From: Pseudomonas hydrolytica
GTDB taxonomy: Bacteria; Pseudomonadota; Gammaproteobacteria; Pseudomonadales; Pseudomonadaceae
Assembly: GCF_021495345.1 (NCBI RefSeq)
Contig: NZ_CP099397.1
Coordinates: forward strand, 1,426,001 to 1,490,000
Direction: 5' to 3'
DNA length: 64,000 nt
Positions 45,630 through 56,560 of the stretch are shown one piece after another (positions within the stretch are counted from its first letter, which is position 1; every line of letters starts with the position of its first letter). The notes under the pieces are model-generated. The model did not search any database. It had not been told where the DNA came from and saw nothing but the letters and a program-made list of their open reading frames with translations. The position numbers and the translations under genes are program-made.

Positions 45630-45801
45630 GAGTCCCTGCGTGTCGCTGTGTCAGCTCAACGGCGAGCTGTGCATCAGCTGTGGGCGCACGCGCGAGGAAA
45701 TCCGCAAGTGGCGGGGTATGAAACGGCCCGAGAAGATGACCACCGTGCAGAAAGCGGCAGCGCGGATGAAGGCGATTGCCAGGAAGAAGGGCAAGGGTTA
45801 G
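45613..45801 (+). CDS. DUF1289 small cysteine-rich protein
   Basis: A 62-residue protein of the DUF1289 (YdhL-like) family: ESPCVSLCQLNGELCISCGRTREEIRKW has the four cysteines in the family spacing, probably a metal site, followed by a basic tail. The GTG at 45613 is chosen because it gives the standard short opening (MAKDIESPC); it lies inside the end of the preceding gene. Function is unknown. Confidence 0.85.
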   Translation: MAKDIESPCVSLCQLNGELCISCGRTREEIRKWRGMKRPEKMTTVQKAAARMKAIARKKGKG

Positions 45802-45868
45802 TCACCTAGGGTGGGTGGCGCTCTTTTCATCCACTGTAATGGCGGTTGTTCGAACTAGGTGCTGCTGA

Positions 45869-46222
45869 TCAGCCTCGCTCAACTTCCTGCAGAAAACTCT
45901 CAAGAATCTTGCGGCTTTGCGCCAATTCGGCCGCTTTCTGATCGGCCACGCGGATCTGTTCGTGCAGAACGTCACGCAGCTCATCGCATGGCTCGAAGGC
46001 GAGGCCTTCGCCTCTCACGCACGGCAAGAACTTCAAGATGGTCGCCAGGGTCATGCCGGCTGCACCCAGCAACCTGATGCGTTCGACCGTGCGCAACTCT
46101 GCCAGGTCGTAATCGCGGTAGCCGCTGGCTGTGCGCTTGGGCTTCAGCAACCCTTCGGTTTCGTAGTAACGGAGCATTCTCACACTCACGCCAGAACGTC
46201 TGGATAGCTCACCTATTTTCAT
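45869..46222 (-). CDS. MerR-family transcriptional regulator
   Basis: A 117-residue regulator: MKIGELSRRSGVSVRMLRYYETEGLLKPKRTASGYRDY is the MerR helix-turn-helix, followed by the linking coiled coil. The effector end is short and has only two cysteines (PCVRGEGLAFEPCDELRD), so an organic or redox signal is as likely as a metal. Divergent from the class-IV PLP-like gene; the intergenic region has a MerR-style operator with an over-long spacer. Confidence 0.87.
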   Translation of the reverse strand: MKIGELSRRSGVSVRMLRYYETEGLLKPKRTASGYRDYDLAELRTVERIRLLGAAGMTLATILKFLPCVRGEGLAFEPCDELRDVLHEQIRVADQKAAELAQSRKILESFLQEVERG

Positions 46223-46235
46223 CGCTTCCTTCGCC

Positions 46236-46267
46236 TTGACTCTGACAGTGCTGTCAGGATCGATGAT
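46236..46267 (+). promoter_or_regulatory. MerR-type promoter with palindromic operator in the spacer
   Basis: TTGACT (46236-46241) and GATGAT (46262-46267) are 20 bases apart, longer than the normal 17. The spacer holds the perfect palindrome CTGACAGTGCTGTCAG at 46242-46257. This is the design of promoters that MerR proteins activate by untwisting DNA. It points toward the PLP-like gene at 46307. Confidence 0.75.
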
Positions 46268-46306
46268 AGGGGCTCGATCAATCGAGCACCATCAGGAGCC
46301 GTTCTC

Positions 46307-47122
46307 ATGGCGATTCACCCGAACCCCTATCCGTCCTACATCGATGGACAACCTGTCAGCGCCTCACCACTGAACCCGCTGGCTTTCGCCGGTTTTGCCC
46401 ACTTCACTGCGATGCAGGTCAGACACTCCAGAATCAAGGGGCTGGATCTTCATCTGCAGCGCCTGCGCGATGCCTCTCTGGAGCTCTTCAACCGTGCGCC
46501 TGCTGAAGCGCTGCTGCGGTCGTACATTCGCACCGCGATCGAAGAAGGCGCGAGCGACCAGTCACTGACCGTCACCGTCTTTTCACCTCACGGCGAGTTC
46601 ACGGCCGCCAGCATGGAGGTTGAACCTGCCGTGTTCGTACGCACAGCCGCGCCGTCCGATGGGCCGCAAGGCCCCTTGCGCTTGAGTGTCATTGAGCATG
46701 AGAGACCGCTGGCGGCAATCAAGCATGTCGGTGAAATCGGCAAGACCTATTACCTGCACCAGGCCATACGTGAGGGTTTCGATGATGCGGCCTTCGTCAA
46801 TCGACGTGGGCACCTGAGTGAGGCCACGATCTGGAACCTGGCGTTCTGGGATGGTGAGACGGTGATCTGGCCTGAGGCCGAGATGCTCAAAGGCACCATG
46901 ATGGGCATGGTTCAGCGTCAACTTGCCCGCCTCGGCGTGCCCCTGCGTTGTGAAGTCATCACGCTCGAGCGGGTGAAAGAGCTCTCTGGGGCGGCCGTGA
47001 TGAATTCATGGACACCGGGGATTCCGGTCACCGCCATCGCCGCTCATTCGCTTGATGAGGCAAGGCCATTCATCGAGCTGCTGCACGAGGCCCACGAGGC
47101 TGAACCGGCCGACTTTCCCTGA
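46307..47122 (+). CDS. Aminotransferase class IV-like PLP enzyme
   Basis: A 271-residue protein with the fold type IV pattern of branched-chain aminotransferase and aminodeoxychorismate lyase: HLQRLRDAS early, the likely PLP lysine in LAAIKHVGEIGKTYYLHQAIREGFDDAAFVNRRGHLSEATIWNLAFW (about 143-187), and KGTMMGMVQRQL. The glycine/asparagine positions after the lysine agree with the family. Substrate is unknown. It lies directly behind a MerR-type promoter, so it is inducible; a transport or detoxifying partner is not visible. Confidence 0.8.
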   Translation: MAIHPNPYPSYIDGQPVSASPLNPLAFAGFAHFTAMQVRHSRIKGLDLHLQRLRDASLELFNRAPAEALLRSYIRTAIEEGASDQSLTVTVFSPHGEFTAASMEVEPAVFVRTAAPSDGPQGPLRLSVIEHERPLAAIKHVGEIGKTYYLHQAIREGFDDAAFVNRRGHLSEATIWNLAFWDGETVIWPEAEMLKGTMMGMVQRQLARLGVPLRCEVITLERVKELSGAAVMNSWTPGIPVTAIAAHSLDEARPFIELLHEAHEAEPADFP

Positions 47123-47213
47123 GATTGGCGCAAGGCGGGCAGTGGAGGGCAATCCAAGCGGCGCGCAGGGTGGATGACAATTTCTTCATCCACCGTTGGA
47201 TTCAGTGTCCGGG

Positions 47214-47780
47214 CTACTTGCTGAGTTGTGCGATCACATCGTCTGATGACATGACCTCAGCATATTCGGCGCCCAGTATGGCCAGCGTCAGCTCGTATAC
47301 GGTCGAGGCTTCCCAGCGGGTTCCACCTGGCCCTGTCACAGGTACGGCGGTTGTGGCATCTGACGGGAGGATGATGCTGTACCCGAGCGCTTTGCCTGCG
47401 CGGATGGTGGCATCCATGCTGTTGTGGATGACAACGCCCGTCAGCACGATGCTATTTGCGTTCATGCCCTTCAGCGCGGCATCCAATTGGGTGCCTATGA
47501 ACGCGCAGTTTTCATGCTTGATGATGACGGCTTCGCCTTCTATCGGCGCGACTTCCTGTTTGATGCCATTCCAGGGGCCGTGAAGGTAATAGCTGGAGGT
47601 GGGCGTCTTTTCATCGTGCTTTACGTGAAGGACGGGCCAGCCATTCGAGCGCCAGAATTGCAGGAGGCGTTGGATGACGGCCAGGTAACCGGGATGACTC
47701 TTGCCATTCCAGATGGGCTGATCGATGGCGTCCTGAACGTCGAGGATGATCAAGGGGATTGGGCTGGGCATGTCGGGCAT
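47214..47780 (-). CDS. Isochorismatase-fold protein with the catalytic cysteine replaced
   Basis: A 188-residue cysteine-hydrolase-fold protein. The catalytic aspartate (LIILDVQDAI, about residue 14) and lysine (AVIIKHENCAF, about 88) are present. The segment that normally reads GnxTHxCVxxT has TGVVIHNSMDATIRAG, placing serine where the nucleophilic cysteine belongs. It may act on another bond type, bind without hydrolysis, or belong to the non-cysteine variant group of the family. An in-frame start nine bases downstream is possible. Convergent with the PLP-like gene. Confidence 0.82.
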   Translation of the reverse strand: MPDMPSPIPLIILDVQDAIDQPIWNGKSHPGYLAVIQRLLQFWRSNGWPVLHVKHDEKTPTSSYYLHGPWNGIKQEVAPIEGEAVIIKHENCAFIGTQLDAALKGMNANSIVLTGVVIHNSMDATIRAGKALGYSIILPSDATTAVPVTGPGGTRWEASTVYELTLAILGAEYAEVMSSDDVIAQLSK

Positions 47781-47901
47781 TTGGCGTCGTCTCCTTACGA
47801 TGAAGGGGCAGTGTGCTGCAGTGTTTTTCTATGAACAACCATGGCAGCTCGATAGCTCTTAGGCTTCGTAGTGGCGTGATCTCGCCGCTGATGTAGGGAT
47901 T

Positions 47902-48365
47902 TTGATACCGGTTCCGCCCTTACGGCGGGTCACTTTTGGCATTGCCCCAAAAGTAACCAAAAGGTCTAGCCCCGCCATCCGGGTCTGGCTGCGCCAGACT
48001 TCCCTCGCTCCATCGTCACTCCGGGGTCGGCGTACAAGGGCCGTCCCTGGCCCTTTACGCCTTTCGCCGCATCCATGCGGCTCACCCCCTGCGCAACGAT
48101 TCCGCTCGGCCTCCTGAAGGGGCGCTTGGCGTCGTCTGTGAGATTGGCGCTCCAGAACAGCAAGGAGCCAAAGCATTGCAGCAAAGCCGCAATGCTTTGG
48201 CTCTGCTTTTTCTTTTGATTTGTCTGCGCGGACAGCTCAGGCGACTCGGTCTCTGAATCCCGTCAGGAGGCCGAAACGTAGCGAAGCGGAGTAACAGCCG
48301 AAGGCTGGCCCGTAGGGCGAGCGAAGCGAGTCAAGTGACTCGCCGTAAGGGCGAAACCAGTAGTA
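47902..48365. repeat. Structured intergenic repeat region
   Basis: The 609-base gap between 47781 and 48389 is filled by a stretch I recognise as widely dispersed in Pseudomonas chromosomes. It has GGCGGGTCACTTTTGG...CCAAAAGTAACCAAAAGG with a hairpin (47931-47955), a GC-rich middle, a strong terminator-like hairpin (48165-48203), and a tail with GCGAGCGAAGCGAG and GACTCGCCGTAAGGGCG near 48315-48350. A 71-codon open frame within it (47902-48117) is often annotated as a protein but looks like repeat DNA. Confidence 0.6.
48165..48216 (+). terminator. Strong rho-independent terminator without an upstream gene
   Basis: A perfect 15-base stem GAGCCAAAGCATTGC / GCAATGCTTTGGCTC with a nine-base loop, followed by TGCTTTTTCTTTT. 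The nearest rightward gene ends more than 1 kb upstream, so it may end a non-coding transcript of the repeat region. Confidence 0.8.
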
Positions 48366-48389
48366 GAGGATGGCGTAGAAAATAAGTCT

Positions 48390-49238
48390 TCAATTTTTCG
48401 CCGTTATTTGCTTCGCTTCCAGATTCTTTTGTATCCGCTGGGCTGCGAAGACTTTCGTTGATTCGCGAGCAAAATAGATCATTAACAGTACAAAGAATAG
48501 TGCCAAAGCCAGAGCGGCTGACTTTTGTTCACTTATACGTTTTTTGAGTAAGCTAATTTTTTCTTCGCTTGCATACGTGCTGCAGATAGACTGCAGTCTA
48601 TCTAGAGGGAATTCATTTTCTTGGCTAAGTCTGCTCAGTACTTCTTTTTCTTTGCATGATAAGCTGTCTAGCGTATCTCCGCCGAGAATTGAGAATTTTG
48701 TTTCTTTGGTTGAGATATAGAAAAATGGGGAGTCTTCAAAGCTGGCCATTAAGTAGTTCGGTATGGCGATAAAAAAGAATAGTGCGGCAGATGTCAATGT
48801 AAAAATGCCAAAATATGTGAAAAGTTTTCGTAAAAGAGTAAAGTTCTTTTCCTTTATGCGTAATTGGTTGTAGTCTGACCAGTCGATATATTCCTTGGCT
48901 GTAGCCGCATCTTTAAGAGATATGATGTTGTCGCTAATCCAATGCTCAAATTGCTCAATATCTCGAATGGTGGTGGCGGGAATTCCGAACTCGAATCGAA
49001 AGTGCTCAAGCTCGCGAGCTTCTAGTTTTAGTTTTTGTAAGTCTGGGATCAGGAAGTCAGATTTTCCGCCCATCAAACGCCAAATTCTATCTCTTAAAAA
49101 ATGCATGGAGCCGGCACGCGTATAGACATAAAGAAGAAACGCAATAAACGTCGCGGCATAGGCTATAGATGCAAGGGCCGTTAGGTTGTCCATTATCCAG
49201 CTTATGATGGGTAGAATTCCTTGCTCTTGTGAGGGCAT
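48390..49238 (-). CDS. AT-rich gene for an unknown three-helix membrane protein
   Basis: A 282-residue protein with three hydrophobic stretches (about 20-42, 138-160 and 240-262) and soluble parts between them. The second half contains charged, coiled-coil-like sequence before the last helix (ISLLKKRISEQKSAALALALFFVLLMIYFA). I do not recognise a family. Base composition is far more AT-rich than the surroundings and codon use includes many TTT, AAA and ATA, which indicates recent transfer. The DUF2971 gene lies 134 bases upstream on the same strand; the two may form a unit. Confidence 0.7.
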   Translation of the reverse strand: MPSQEQGILPIISWIMDNLTALASIAYAATFIAFLLYVYTRAGSMHFLRDRIWRLMGGKSDFLIPDLQKLKLEARELEHFRFEFGIPATTIRDIEQFEHWISDNIISLKDAATAKEYIDWSDYNQLRIKEKNFTLLRKLFTYFGIFTLTSAALFFFIAIPNYLMASFEDSPFFYISTKETKFSILGGDTLDSLSCKEKEVLSRLSQENEFPLDRLQSICSTYASEEKISLLKKRISEQKSAALALALFFVLLMIYFARESTKVFAAQRIQKNLEAKQITAKN

Positions 49239-49372
49239 TATTAAATCCTTTTATATGTTATGTCGTAGTTGAGAGGGTTTATAAAGATTGGTTAGCAAAC
49301 GGCCAATGTCTTGGTTTTCAAAAGGTAGGGGCTTCGCAAAGTCGGGGGTCACAGCTTTTTTGGCGTCCTCTG

Positions 49373-50173
49373 CTAAGGGGCAAGCCCAAAGCTACTTATA
49401 CCTTTTTTGTTAAGCCAAAAGTAGTTATGGTCAAGTTCCATTTGAAAGATTTTTGCTTGTGGGCAGGCAGAACGTGCTGCTTGAATTAGTTTTTCTTTAT
49501 TGTCGGATGTGATTTTGGAGCCGAGAAATATGCTGCATATGGCGCTTTTTTCAAAGCTATAGAGCCCAGGTCCGCCGTTTTCTTCAATGGTGCTCGCTAT
49601 TTCATCTAGGCGATCAGGGTTGTTTTTGAAGGTTTTATAGTAAAAGTTAAGTTCGTCGCTTTCAATGGTTCTTTTAATTGAGCGCCATTCTCTCTCGTAG
49701 CTCCAGTGCTTGGATTTTGTTAGTAGAACTCGGCTGAGCAATTTTTCTGAATCGGAGTTAAAGTCTGCTGCAGGACGTTCATCGCTATAGCTGACCATTT
49801 TGGCTGAGCTAAAGGGCTTTTGGTCGGTATCGAATCCGATGCATATCCCAGAGTGATTATTGGAGTAATGTGACCACATTAAGATGTTTGCAGGGCCTTC
49901 GGATAAGCAGAGTATGCCTACTTTTTCTTTCCAGTCATCAGACAGTGCGGTAGGCGGCCTTAATCTAAATACGCGTAATACTTCATTCCTCTCTTTTTGC
50001 GAAAGTGTATCAAGAAGAGGTGAGGAAGATATGTTTACCTTTGCAGATAGCTCAAATGGGTCGTTGAAATTTGCAGGTGCTGAGAAGTATATTCTGCCGT
50101 TTAATAGGTCTATCGCCCTGCTCATTTGACTGCTTGTTGATACTGAGCAGTATTTGTAAAGTGTTTGTTTCAA
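49373..50173 (-). CDS. DUF2971 protein
   Basis: A 266-residue cytoplasmic protein of the DUF2971 family: LYKYCSVS at the start, NGRIYFSAPANFNDPFE (about 25-41), ILCLSEGPANILMWSHYSNNHSGICIGFD (about 88-116) and HWSYEREWR (about 158-166). The conserved aromatic and acidic residues suggest an enzyme, but no activity is known; members often occur in variable, phage-exposed genome regions. The gene is AT-rich like its neighbour at 48390 and unlike the rest of the window. It ends the foreign-looking segment just before the nrdB terminator. Confidence 0.83.
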   Translation of the reverse strand: MKQTLYKYCSVSTSSQMSRAIDLLNGRIYFSAPANFNDPFELSAKVNISSSPLLDTLSQKERNEVLRVFRLRPPTALSDDWKEKVGILCLSEGPANILMWSHYSNNHSGICIGFDTDQKPFSSAKMVSYSDERPAADFNSDSEKLLSRVLLTKSKHWSYEREWRSIKRTIESDELNFYYKTFKNNPDRLDEIASTIEENGGPGLYSFEKSAICSIFLGSKITSDNKEKLIQAARSACPQAKIFQMELDHNYFWLNKKGISSFGLAP

Positions 50174-50192
50174 TCTGTAGTCCTGCTGAATA

Positions 50193-50220
50193 AAAAACCC
50201 CGCACTAGGCGGGGCTTTTT
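50193..50220 (-). terminator. Terminator of nrdB (bidirectional form)
   Basis: AAAAAACCCCGC, a five-base loop and GCGGGGCTTTTT. On the minus strand it ends in a T run 64 bases after the nrdB stop; the A run on the left would let it also stop rightward transcripts. Confidence 0.88.
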
Positions 50221-50283
50221 ATTCAGTCATTCCCAACATCCATGGCAGGTGTAGGGGCAATCTACTCTGATGTCAGCGAGCCA

Positions 50284-51534
50284 TCAATCCCAGCTCAACG
50301 CCCCACCAGTCTGATACTCGATCACGCGGGTCTCGAAGAAGTTCTTCTCCTTCTTCAGGTCCATGATCTCGCTCATCCACGGGAAGGGGTTGGTGGTGCC
50401 CGGGTACTCTTCCTTCAGGCCAATCTGGGTCAGGCGGCGGTTGGCGATGAATTTGAGGTAGTCCTCCATCATCGCGGCGTTCATGCCCAGTACGCCGCGC
50501 GGCATGGTGTCACGCGCGTATTCGATCTCCAGCTGGGTGCCCTGCAGGATCATCTGGGTGGCTTCGTCCTTCATCTGGGCATCCCACAGGTGCGGGTTCT
50601 CGATCTTGATCTGGTTGATCACGTCGATGCCGAAGTTCAGGTGCATGGACTCGTCACGCAGGATGTACTGGAACTGCTCGGCGGTGCCGGTCATCTTGTT
50701 GCGGCGGCCCATGGAGAGGATCTGGGTGAAGCCGCAGTAGAAGAAGATGCCTTCCAGTACGCAGTAGTAGGCGATCAGGTTCTTGAGGAACTGACGGTCG
50801 GTTTCCGGGGTGCCGGTGTTGAAGGTCGGGTCGGAGATCGAGCGGGTGTACTTCAGGCCCCAGGAGGCCTTCTTCGCGACGCTCGGGATCTCGTGGTACA
50901 TGTTGAAGATCTCGCCTTCATCCATGCCCAGCGACTCGATGCAGTACTGGTAGGCGTGGGTGTGGATCGCTTCCTCGAAGGCCTGGCGCAGGATGTACTG
51001 GCGGCACTCGGGGTTGGTGATCAGGCGGTACACGGCCAGTACCAGGTTGTTGGCAACCAGGCTGTCGGCGGTGGAGAAGAAGCCGAGGTTGCGCATGACG
51101 ATGCGGCGCTCGTCTTCGGAGAGACCGTCGGTGCTCTTCCACAGCGCGATGTCGGCGTTCATGTTCACTTCCTGCGGCATCCAGTGGTTGGCGCAACCAT
51201 CCAGATACTTCTGCCAGGCCCAGTCGTACTTGAAGGGTACGAGCTGGTTGAGGTCGGCGCGGGCGTTGATCATCTGCTTGTCGCCGACCTGTACGCGCGC
51301 GGCGGCGCCTTCGAGGTCGTCCAGGCCTTCCTGGATGTCGAGGTCGTTCAGGGCTTTCTTGGCGCGGGCGACGGCGTCGGAGTCGTTGGCGTCGACAGCG
51401 CGGGCCTGCTCGACCGAGCCGGCAGCTTCGCTGTCGAGCTTGTCGAAGTTGGTGCCGGCACTCTGTGCGTTGGCTTTGCTTGCGGCGCCTGCTTCTGCGC
51501 CGTCTTCCTTGTCGAATTCATCCCAGCTCAGCAT
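50284..51534 (-). CDS. nrdB: Class Ia ribonucleotide reductase, beta subunit
   Basis: A 416-residue radical-generating subunit. Iron ligands are in [12 protein letters not shown] and [11 protein letters not shown], and the C-terminal residues (TGGALSWD) dock to the alpha subunit. The first 75 residues are a low-complexity, acidic/alanine-rich extension found in Pseudomonas NrdB. It supplies the tyrosyl radical for aerobic dNTP synthesis. It lies 493 bases downstream of nrdA on the same strand, an unusually long gap that carries repeats and a long stem-loop. Confidence 0.95.
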   Translation of the reverse strand: MLSWDEFDKEDGAEAGAASKANAQSAGTNFDKLDSEAAGSVEQARAVDANDSDAVARAKKALNDLDIQEGLDDLEGAAARVQVGDKQMINARADLNQLVPFKYDWAWQKYLDGCANHWMPQEVNMNADIALWKSTDGLSEDERRIVMRNLGFFSTADSLVANNLVLAVYRLITNPECRQYILRQAFEEAIHTHAYQYCIESLGMDEGEIFNMYHEIPSVAKKASWGLKYTRSISDPTFNTGTPETDRQFLKNLIAYYCVLEGIFFYCGFTQILSMGRRNKMTGTAEQFQYILRDESMHLNFGIDVINQIKIENPHLWDAQMKDEATQMILQGTQLEIEYARDTMPRGVLGMNAAMMEDYLKFIANRRLTQIGLKEEYPGTTNPFPWMSEIMDLKKEKNFFETRVIEYQTGGALSWD

Positions 51535-51742
51535 GGCTTGGCTCCTGCGTGAGGGCCGGTTAGCGAACCGGCCTGTATGGATATACAGATAATTTGAATT
51601 ATGTTCCGTTGCGTGATGCGCGCAAGGGTAAAACGGGTACCACTGGTCAGCGGGCGGTGGATTGCTGGCTGACCCTTGCCCCTCGACCCGGAGGAGGAGG
51701 GGCGGGAATTGGGTGGGGAGGGTTGGCTCGTGTTTGTCCGTG

Positions 51743-51866
51743 AGGTTCGCGGCTGAAGCCGCTCCTACGGAAGAGCCTTGCCCTCTCCCTAGCCCTCGGT
51801 TCGGGCTTCCTGCTTCACCCTACCTCCTGCATCCCTGCAGTCGTCTCCCGCAAGCGGGAGAGGGGA
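51743..51866. repeat. REP-like short palindromes, family C
   Basis: TTCGCGGCTGAAGCCGCTCC around 51745-51768 (GCGGCtgaaGCCGC) is a common Pseudomonas palindrome; CTCCCGCAAGCGGGAG at 51847-51862 is a second hairpin. They occupy the nrdA-nrdB gap, where no gene is seen. Confidence 0.55.
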
Positions 51867-51930
51867 TTTACCGCTGATTTGCTTTAGAACTGCGTCAGAC
51901 CTTCGAGCGTGTAGCTGAGCGGCGCTAGGC

Positions 51931-51991
51931 GCCTGGTAGGTCGGAGCCCCTGAGCGTACGCATGTACGTGATGGGGGCCGGCCTACCAGGC
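51931..51991 (-). other. Long intergenic stem-loop between nrdA and nrdB
   Basis: GCCTGGTAGGTCGGAGCCCC and GGGGGCCGGCCTACCAGGC fold into a stem of about 19 pairs with small mismatches around a loop containing a palindromic CGTACGCATGTACG. It starts about 40 bases after the nrdA stop and has no T run. It could stabilise the nrdA message or set the nrdA:nrdB ratio. Confidence 0.55.
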
Positions 51992-52027
51992 AACGATGCG
52001 GGCGCCGTTCAGATCCACGCGCCAGCC

Positions 52028-54934
<2,907 letters not shown>

Positions 54935-55132
54935 GGAGATCTCCGTGTTCTGTAATTTTCTGGTTGGACGTCACGACAGTAGATGTCGCCCCTTGTCCGC
55001 CGTTCATTCCATTAACAACTGATCCGCACGCGGCAGCGGGGCCGGGTACGGGGTGTCGCAAGAGCGGGCAGGGTGGGCACGACTTGAGTGCCGTCCTGGC
55101 GCAAAGTCTGGCAGGGCATTACGGCACCCCGC

Positions 55133-55148
55133 CTACTACATATAGTGG
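55133..55148. promoter_or_regulatory. NrdR-box-like site near nrdA
   Basis: CTACTACATATAGTGG matches 12 of 16 positions of the NrdR consensus form ACACTATATATAGTGT. It lies about 200 bases upstream of nrdA, where the ATP/dATP-sensing repressor NrdR would be expected. Normally two boxes lie within about 30 bases; only one is seen here. Confidence 0.5.
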
Positions 55149-55411
55149 TCGGCTGGCGACTCGGCGCGCTGCCTGACCGGCTCGCGAAGTACCTGCAAGA
55201 GGTGCTTCGTGGCTGTAACCCAGGCCAGGCCTGGGGTGCTGCGAAACTGCTGTCTGAAAGACCGGGAAAACCCTGCGAAAGGGGCTTGCGCGATTCGTTC
55301 TTCTTGTGTCCGGTTTTTCGCTTCAACCCAATATCTGGTGGGTGGCGAGCAATGGGGATACAAGATAGTGCGCTGTTTGAGGCATTGCAAGGCGGCTTGC
55401 GAAGAATATCC

Positions 55412-55420
55412 TGTGGATAA
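55412..55420. promoter_or_regulatory. DnaA box upstream of nrdA
   Basis: TGTGGATAA is the exact complement of the DnaA-box consensus TTATCCACA. DnaA controls nrdAB in E. coli, so a role here is plausible. Confidence 0.5.
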
Positions 55421-55551
55421 CTTGTGGGTCGTTTGTGGGTGACTGACCCGGTCTGTCGGGTAGCCCTCATGGGGCCTGGCTCTGACCGTTTGTCGCGGCT
55501 GGCGGGGGCGTTGCGATGGGGGCGCCGGCGCGTCGAGGCCTGCGCAGCTTA

Positions 55552-55567
55552 CCACTATATATAGGGG
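55552..55567. promoter_or_regulatory. Second NrdR-box-like site
   Basis: CCACTATATATAGGGG matches 13 of 16 positions of ACACTATATATAGTGT. It is about 420 bases from the first site and 234 bases before the response-regulator start, so it could serve either direction. The stretch 54935-55800 contains no recognisable gene. Confidence 0.4.
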
Positions 55568-55641
55568 CAGTTGATCGCCGCTGCTTGGGAGGGGCACCCG
55601 GGCTGCGTGCATTGGCGGCCGACGCCGGGGAGTCATAAAAG

Positions 55642-55676
55642 CAGGTGCGCGCCTAGACGGCCCCGCAACACCCTGC
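55642..55676. repeat. Degenerate single arm of palindromic repeat family A
   Basis: AGGTGCGCGCCTAGACGG...CAACACCCTGC resembles the longer right-arm type seen at 4603-4639 and 61734-61769 but lacks a left arm. Confidence 0.55.
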
Positions 55677-55800
55677 GAGCGTCCGGCGCGAGGCGTATGG
55701 TCGTTCGCCGGCCTTGAACACAGCCCCTTCTCGCGGTATCGGCGGCGCGCTCTTACAATGCCTGGGTTTCCCATGGCGGCAGTCGAGAGAGGATGAGGGC

Positions 55801-56550
55801 GTGGAACAAGAAGCGTGGCGGATTCTGATCGTCGAGGATGACCAACGCCTGGCGCAGTTGACCCGCGAGTACCTGGAGGGCAACGGTCTGCGGGTGGCCA
55901 TAGAGGCCGATGGCGCCCGCGCTGCGGCGCGCATCCTCGCCGAACAGCCGGACCTGGTGATGCTCGATCTGATGCTGCCGGGCGAGGACGGTCTGAGCAT
56001 CTGCCGCAAGGTGCGCGCCGGCTACAAGGGGCCGATCCTGATGCTGACCGCCCGCACCGACGATATGGACCAGGTACTGGGCCTGGAGATGGGCGCCGAC
56101 GATTACGTCTGCAAGCCGGTGCGCCCGCGCGTGCTGCTGGCGCGCATTCGCGCGTTGCTGCGCCGCCGCGAGGGCAGCGAGGCCGAGCGCGACGAGGGCC
56201 AGCCGCGCCGTCTGCAGTTCGGCCCGCTGGCCATCGACAGCGCCATGCGCGAAGCCTGGCTGGGCGAGCAGGGCATCGAGCTGACCAGCGCCGAGTTCGA
56301 CCTGCTATGGCTGCTGGCGGTCAATGCCGGGCGCATCCTGTCGCGCGAGGAGATCTTCAATTCCCTGCGCGGCATCGAATACGACGGTCAGGACCGCTCC
56401 ATCGACGTACGCATCTCGCGCATCCGCCCGAAGATCGGCGACGACCCCATGCACCCGCGGCTGATCAAGACGGTGCGCAGCAAGGGTTATCTGTTCGTCG
56501 CCGAGGCGGCCGAGGCGTTGCCGCTGGGTGACGCGGCCGTGGGCGATTGA
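55801..56550 (+). CDS. OmpR/PhoB-family response regulator (RstA-like)
   Basis: A 249-residue regulator. The receiver domain (about 6-120) has acidic residues in LIVEDDQRL, the phosphoacceptor in VMLDLMLPGEDG and the lysine in DYVCKPVRP; the winged-helix domain (about 145-240) has ELTSAEFDLLWLLAVNAGRILSREEIF and RSKGYLF. The GTG at 55801 is chosen because GAGAGGATGAGGG lies just upstream and gives MEQEAWRILIVEDD; an earlier ATG at 55714 adds 29 unlike residues. The kinase gene follows ten bases later. Same order as PA1157-PA1158 next to nrdA in P. aeruginosa (from memory). Confidence 0.88.
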   Translation: MEQEAWRILIVEDDQRLAQLTREYLEGNGLRVAIEADGARAAARILAEQPDLVMLDLMLPGEDGLSICRKVRAGYKGPILMLTARTDDMDQVLGLEMGADDYVCKPVRPRVLLARIRALLRRREGSEAERDEGQPRRLQFGPLAIDSAMREAWLGEQGIELTSAEFDLLWLLAVNAGRILSREEIFNSLRGIEYDGQDRSIDVRISRIRPKIGDDPMHPRLIKTVRSKGYLFVAEAAEALPLGDAAVGD

Positions 56551-56560
56551 CCGGCCTGCC

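Noticed and set aside
47902..48117. 71-residue plus-strand protein
   Set aside because: The frame lies wholly in the dispersed intergenic repeat, is arginine/serine/proline-rich, and has no good ribosome site.
45802..50283. Prophage or integrative element
   Set aside because: No integrase, transposase, phage structural gene, tRNA target or direct repeat was found; only base composition and gene content suggest transfer.
55012..55774. Open frames in the nrdA/response-regulator gap
   Set aside because: Several overlapping frames on both strands of similar length, none with family similarity or ribosome site; the region is better explained as regulatory DNA with a decayed repeat.
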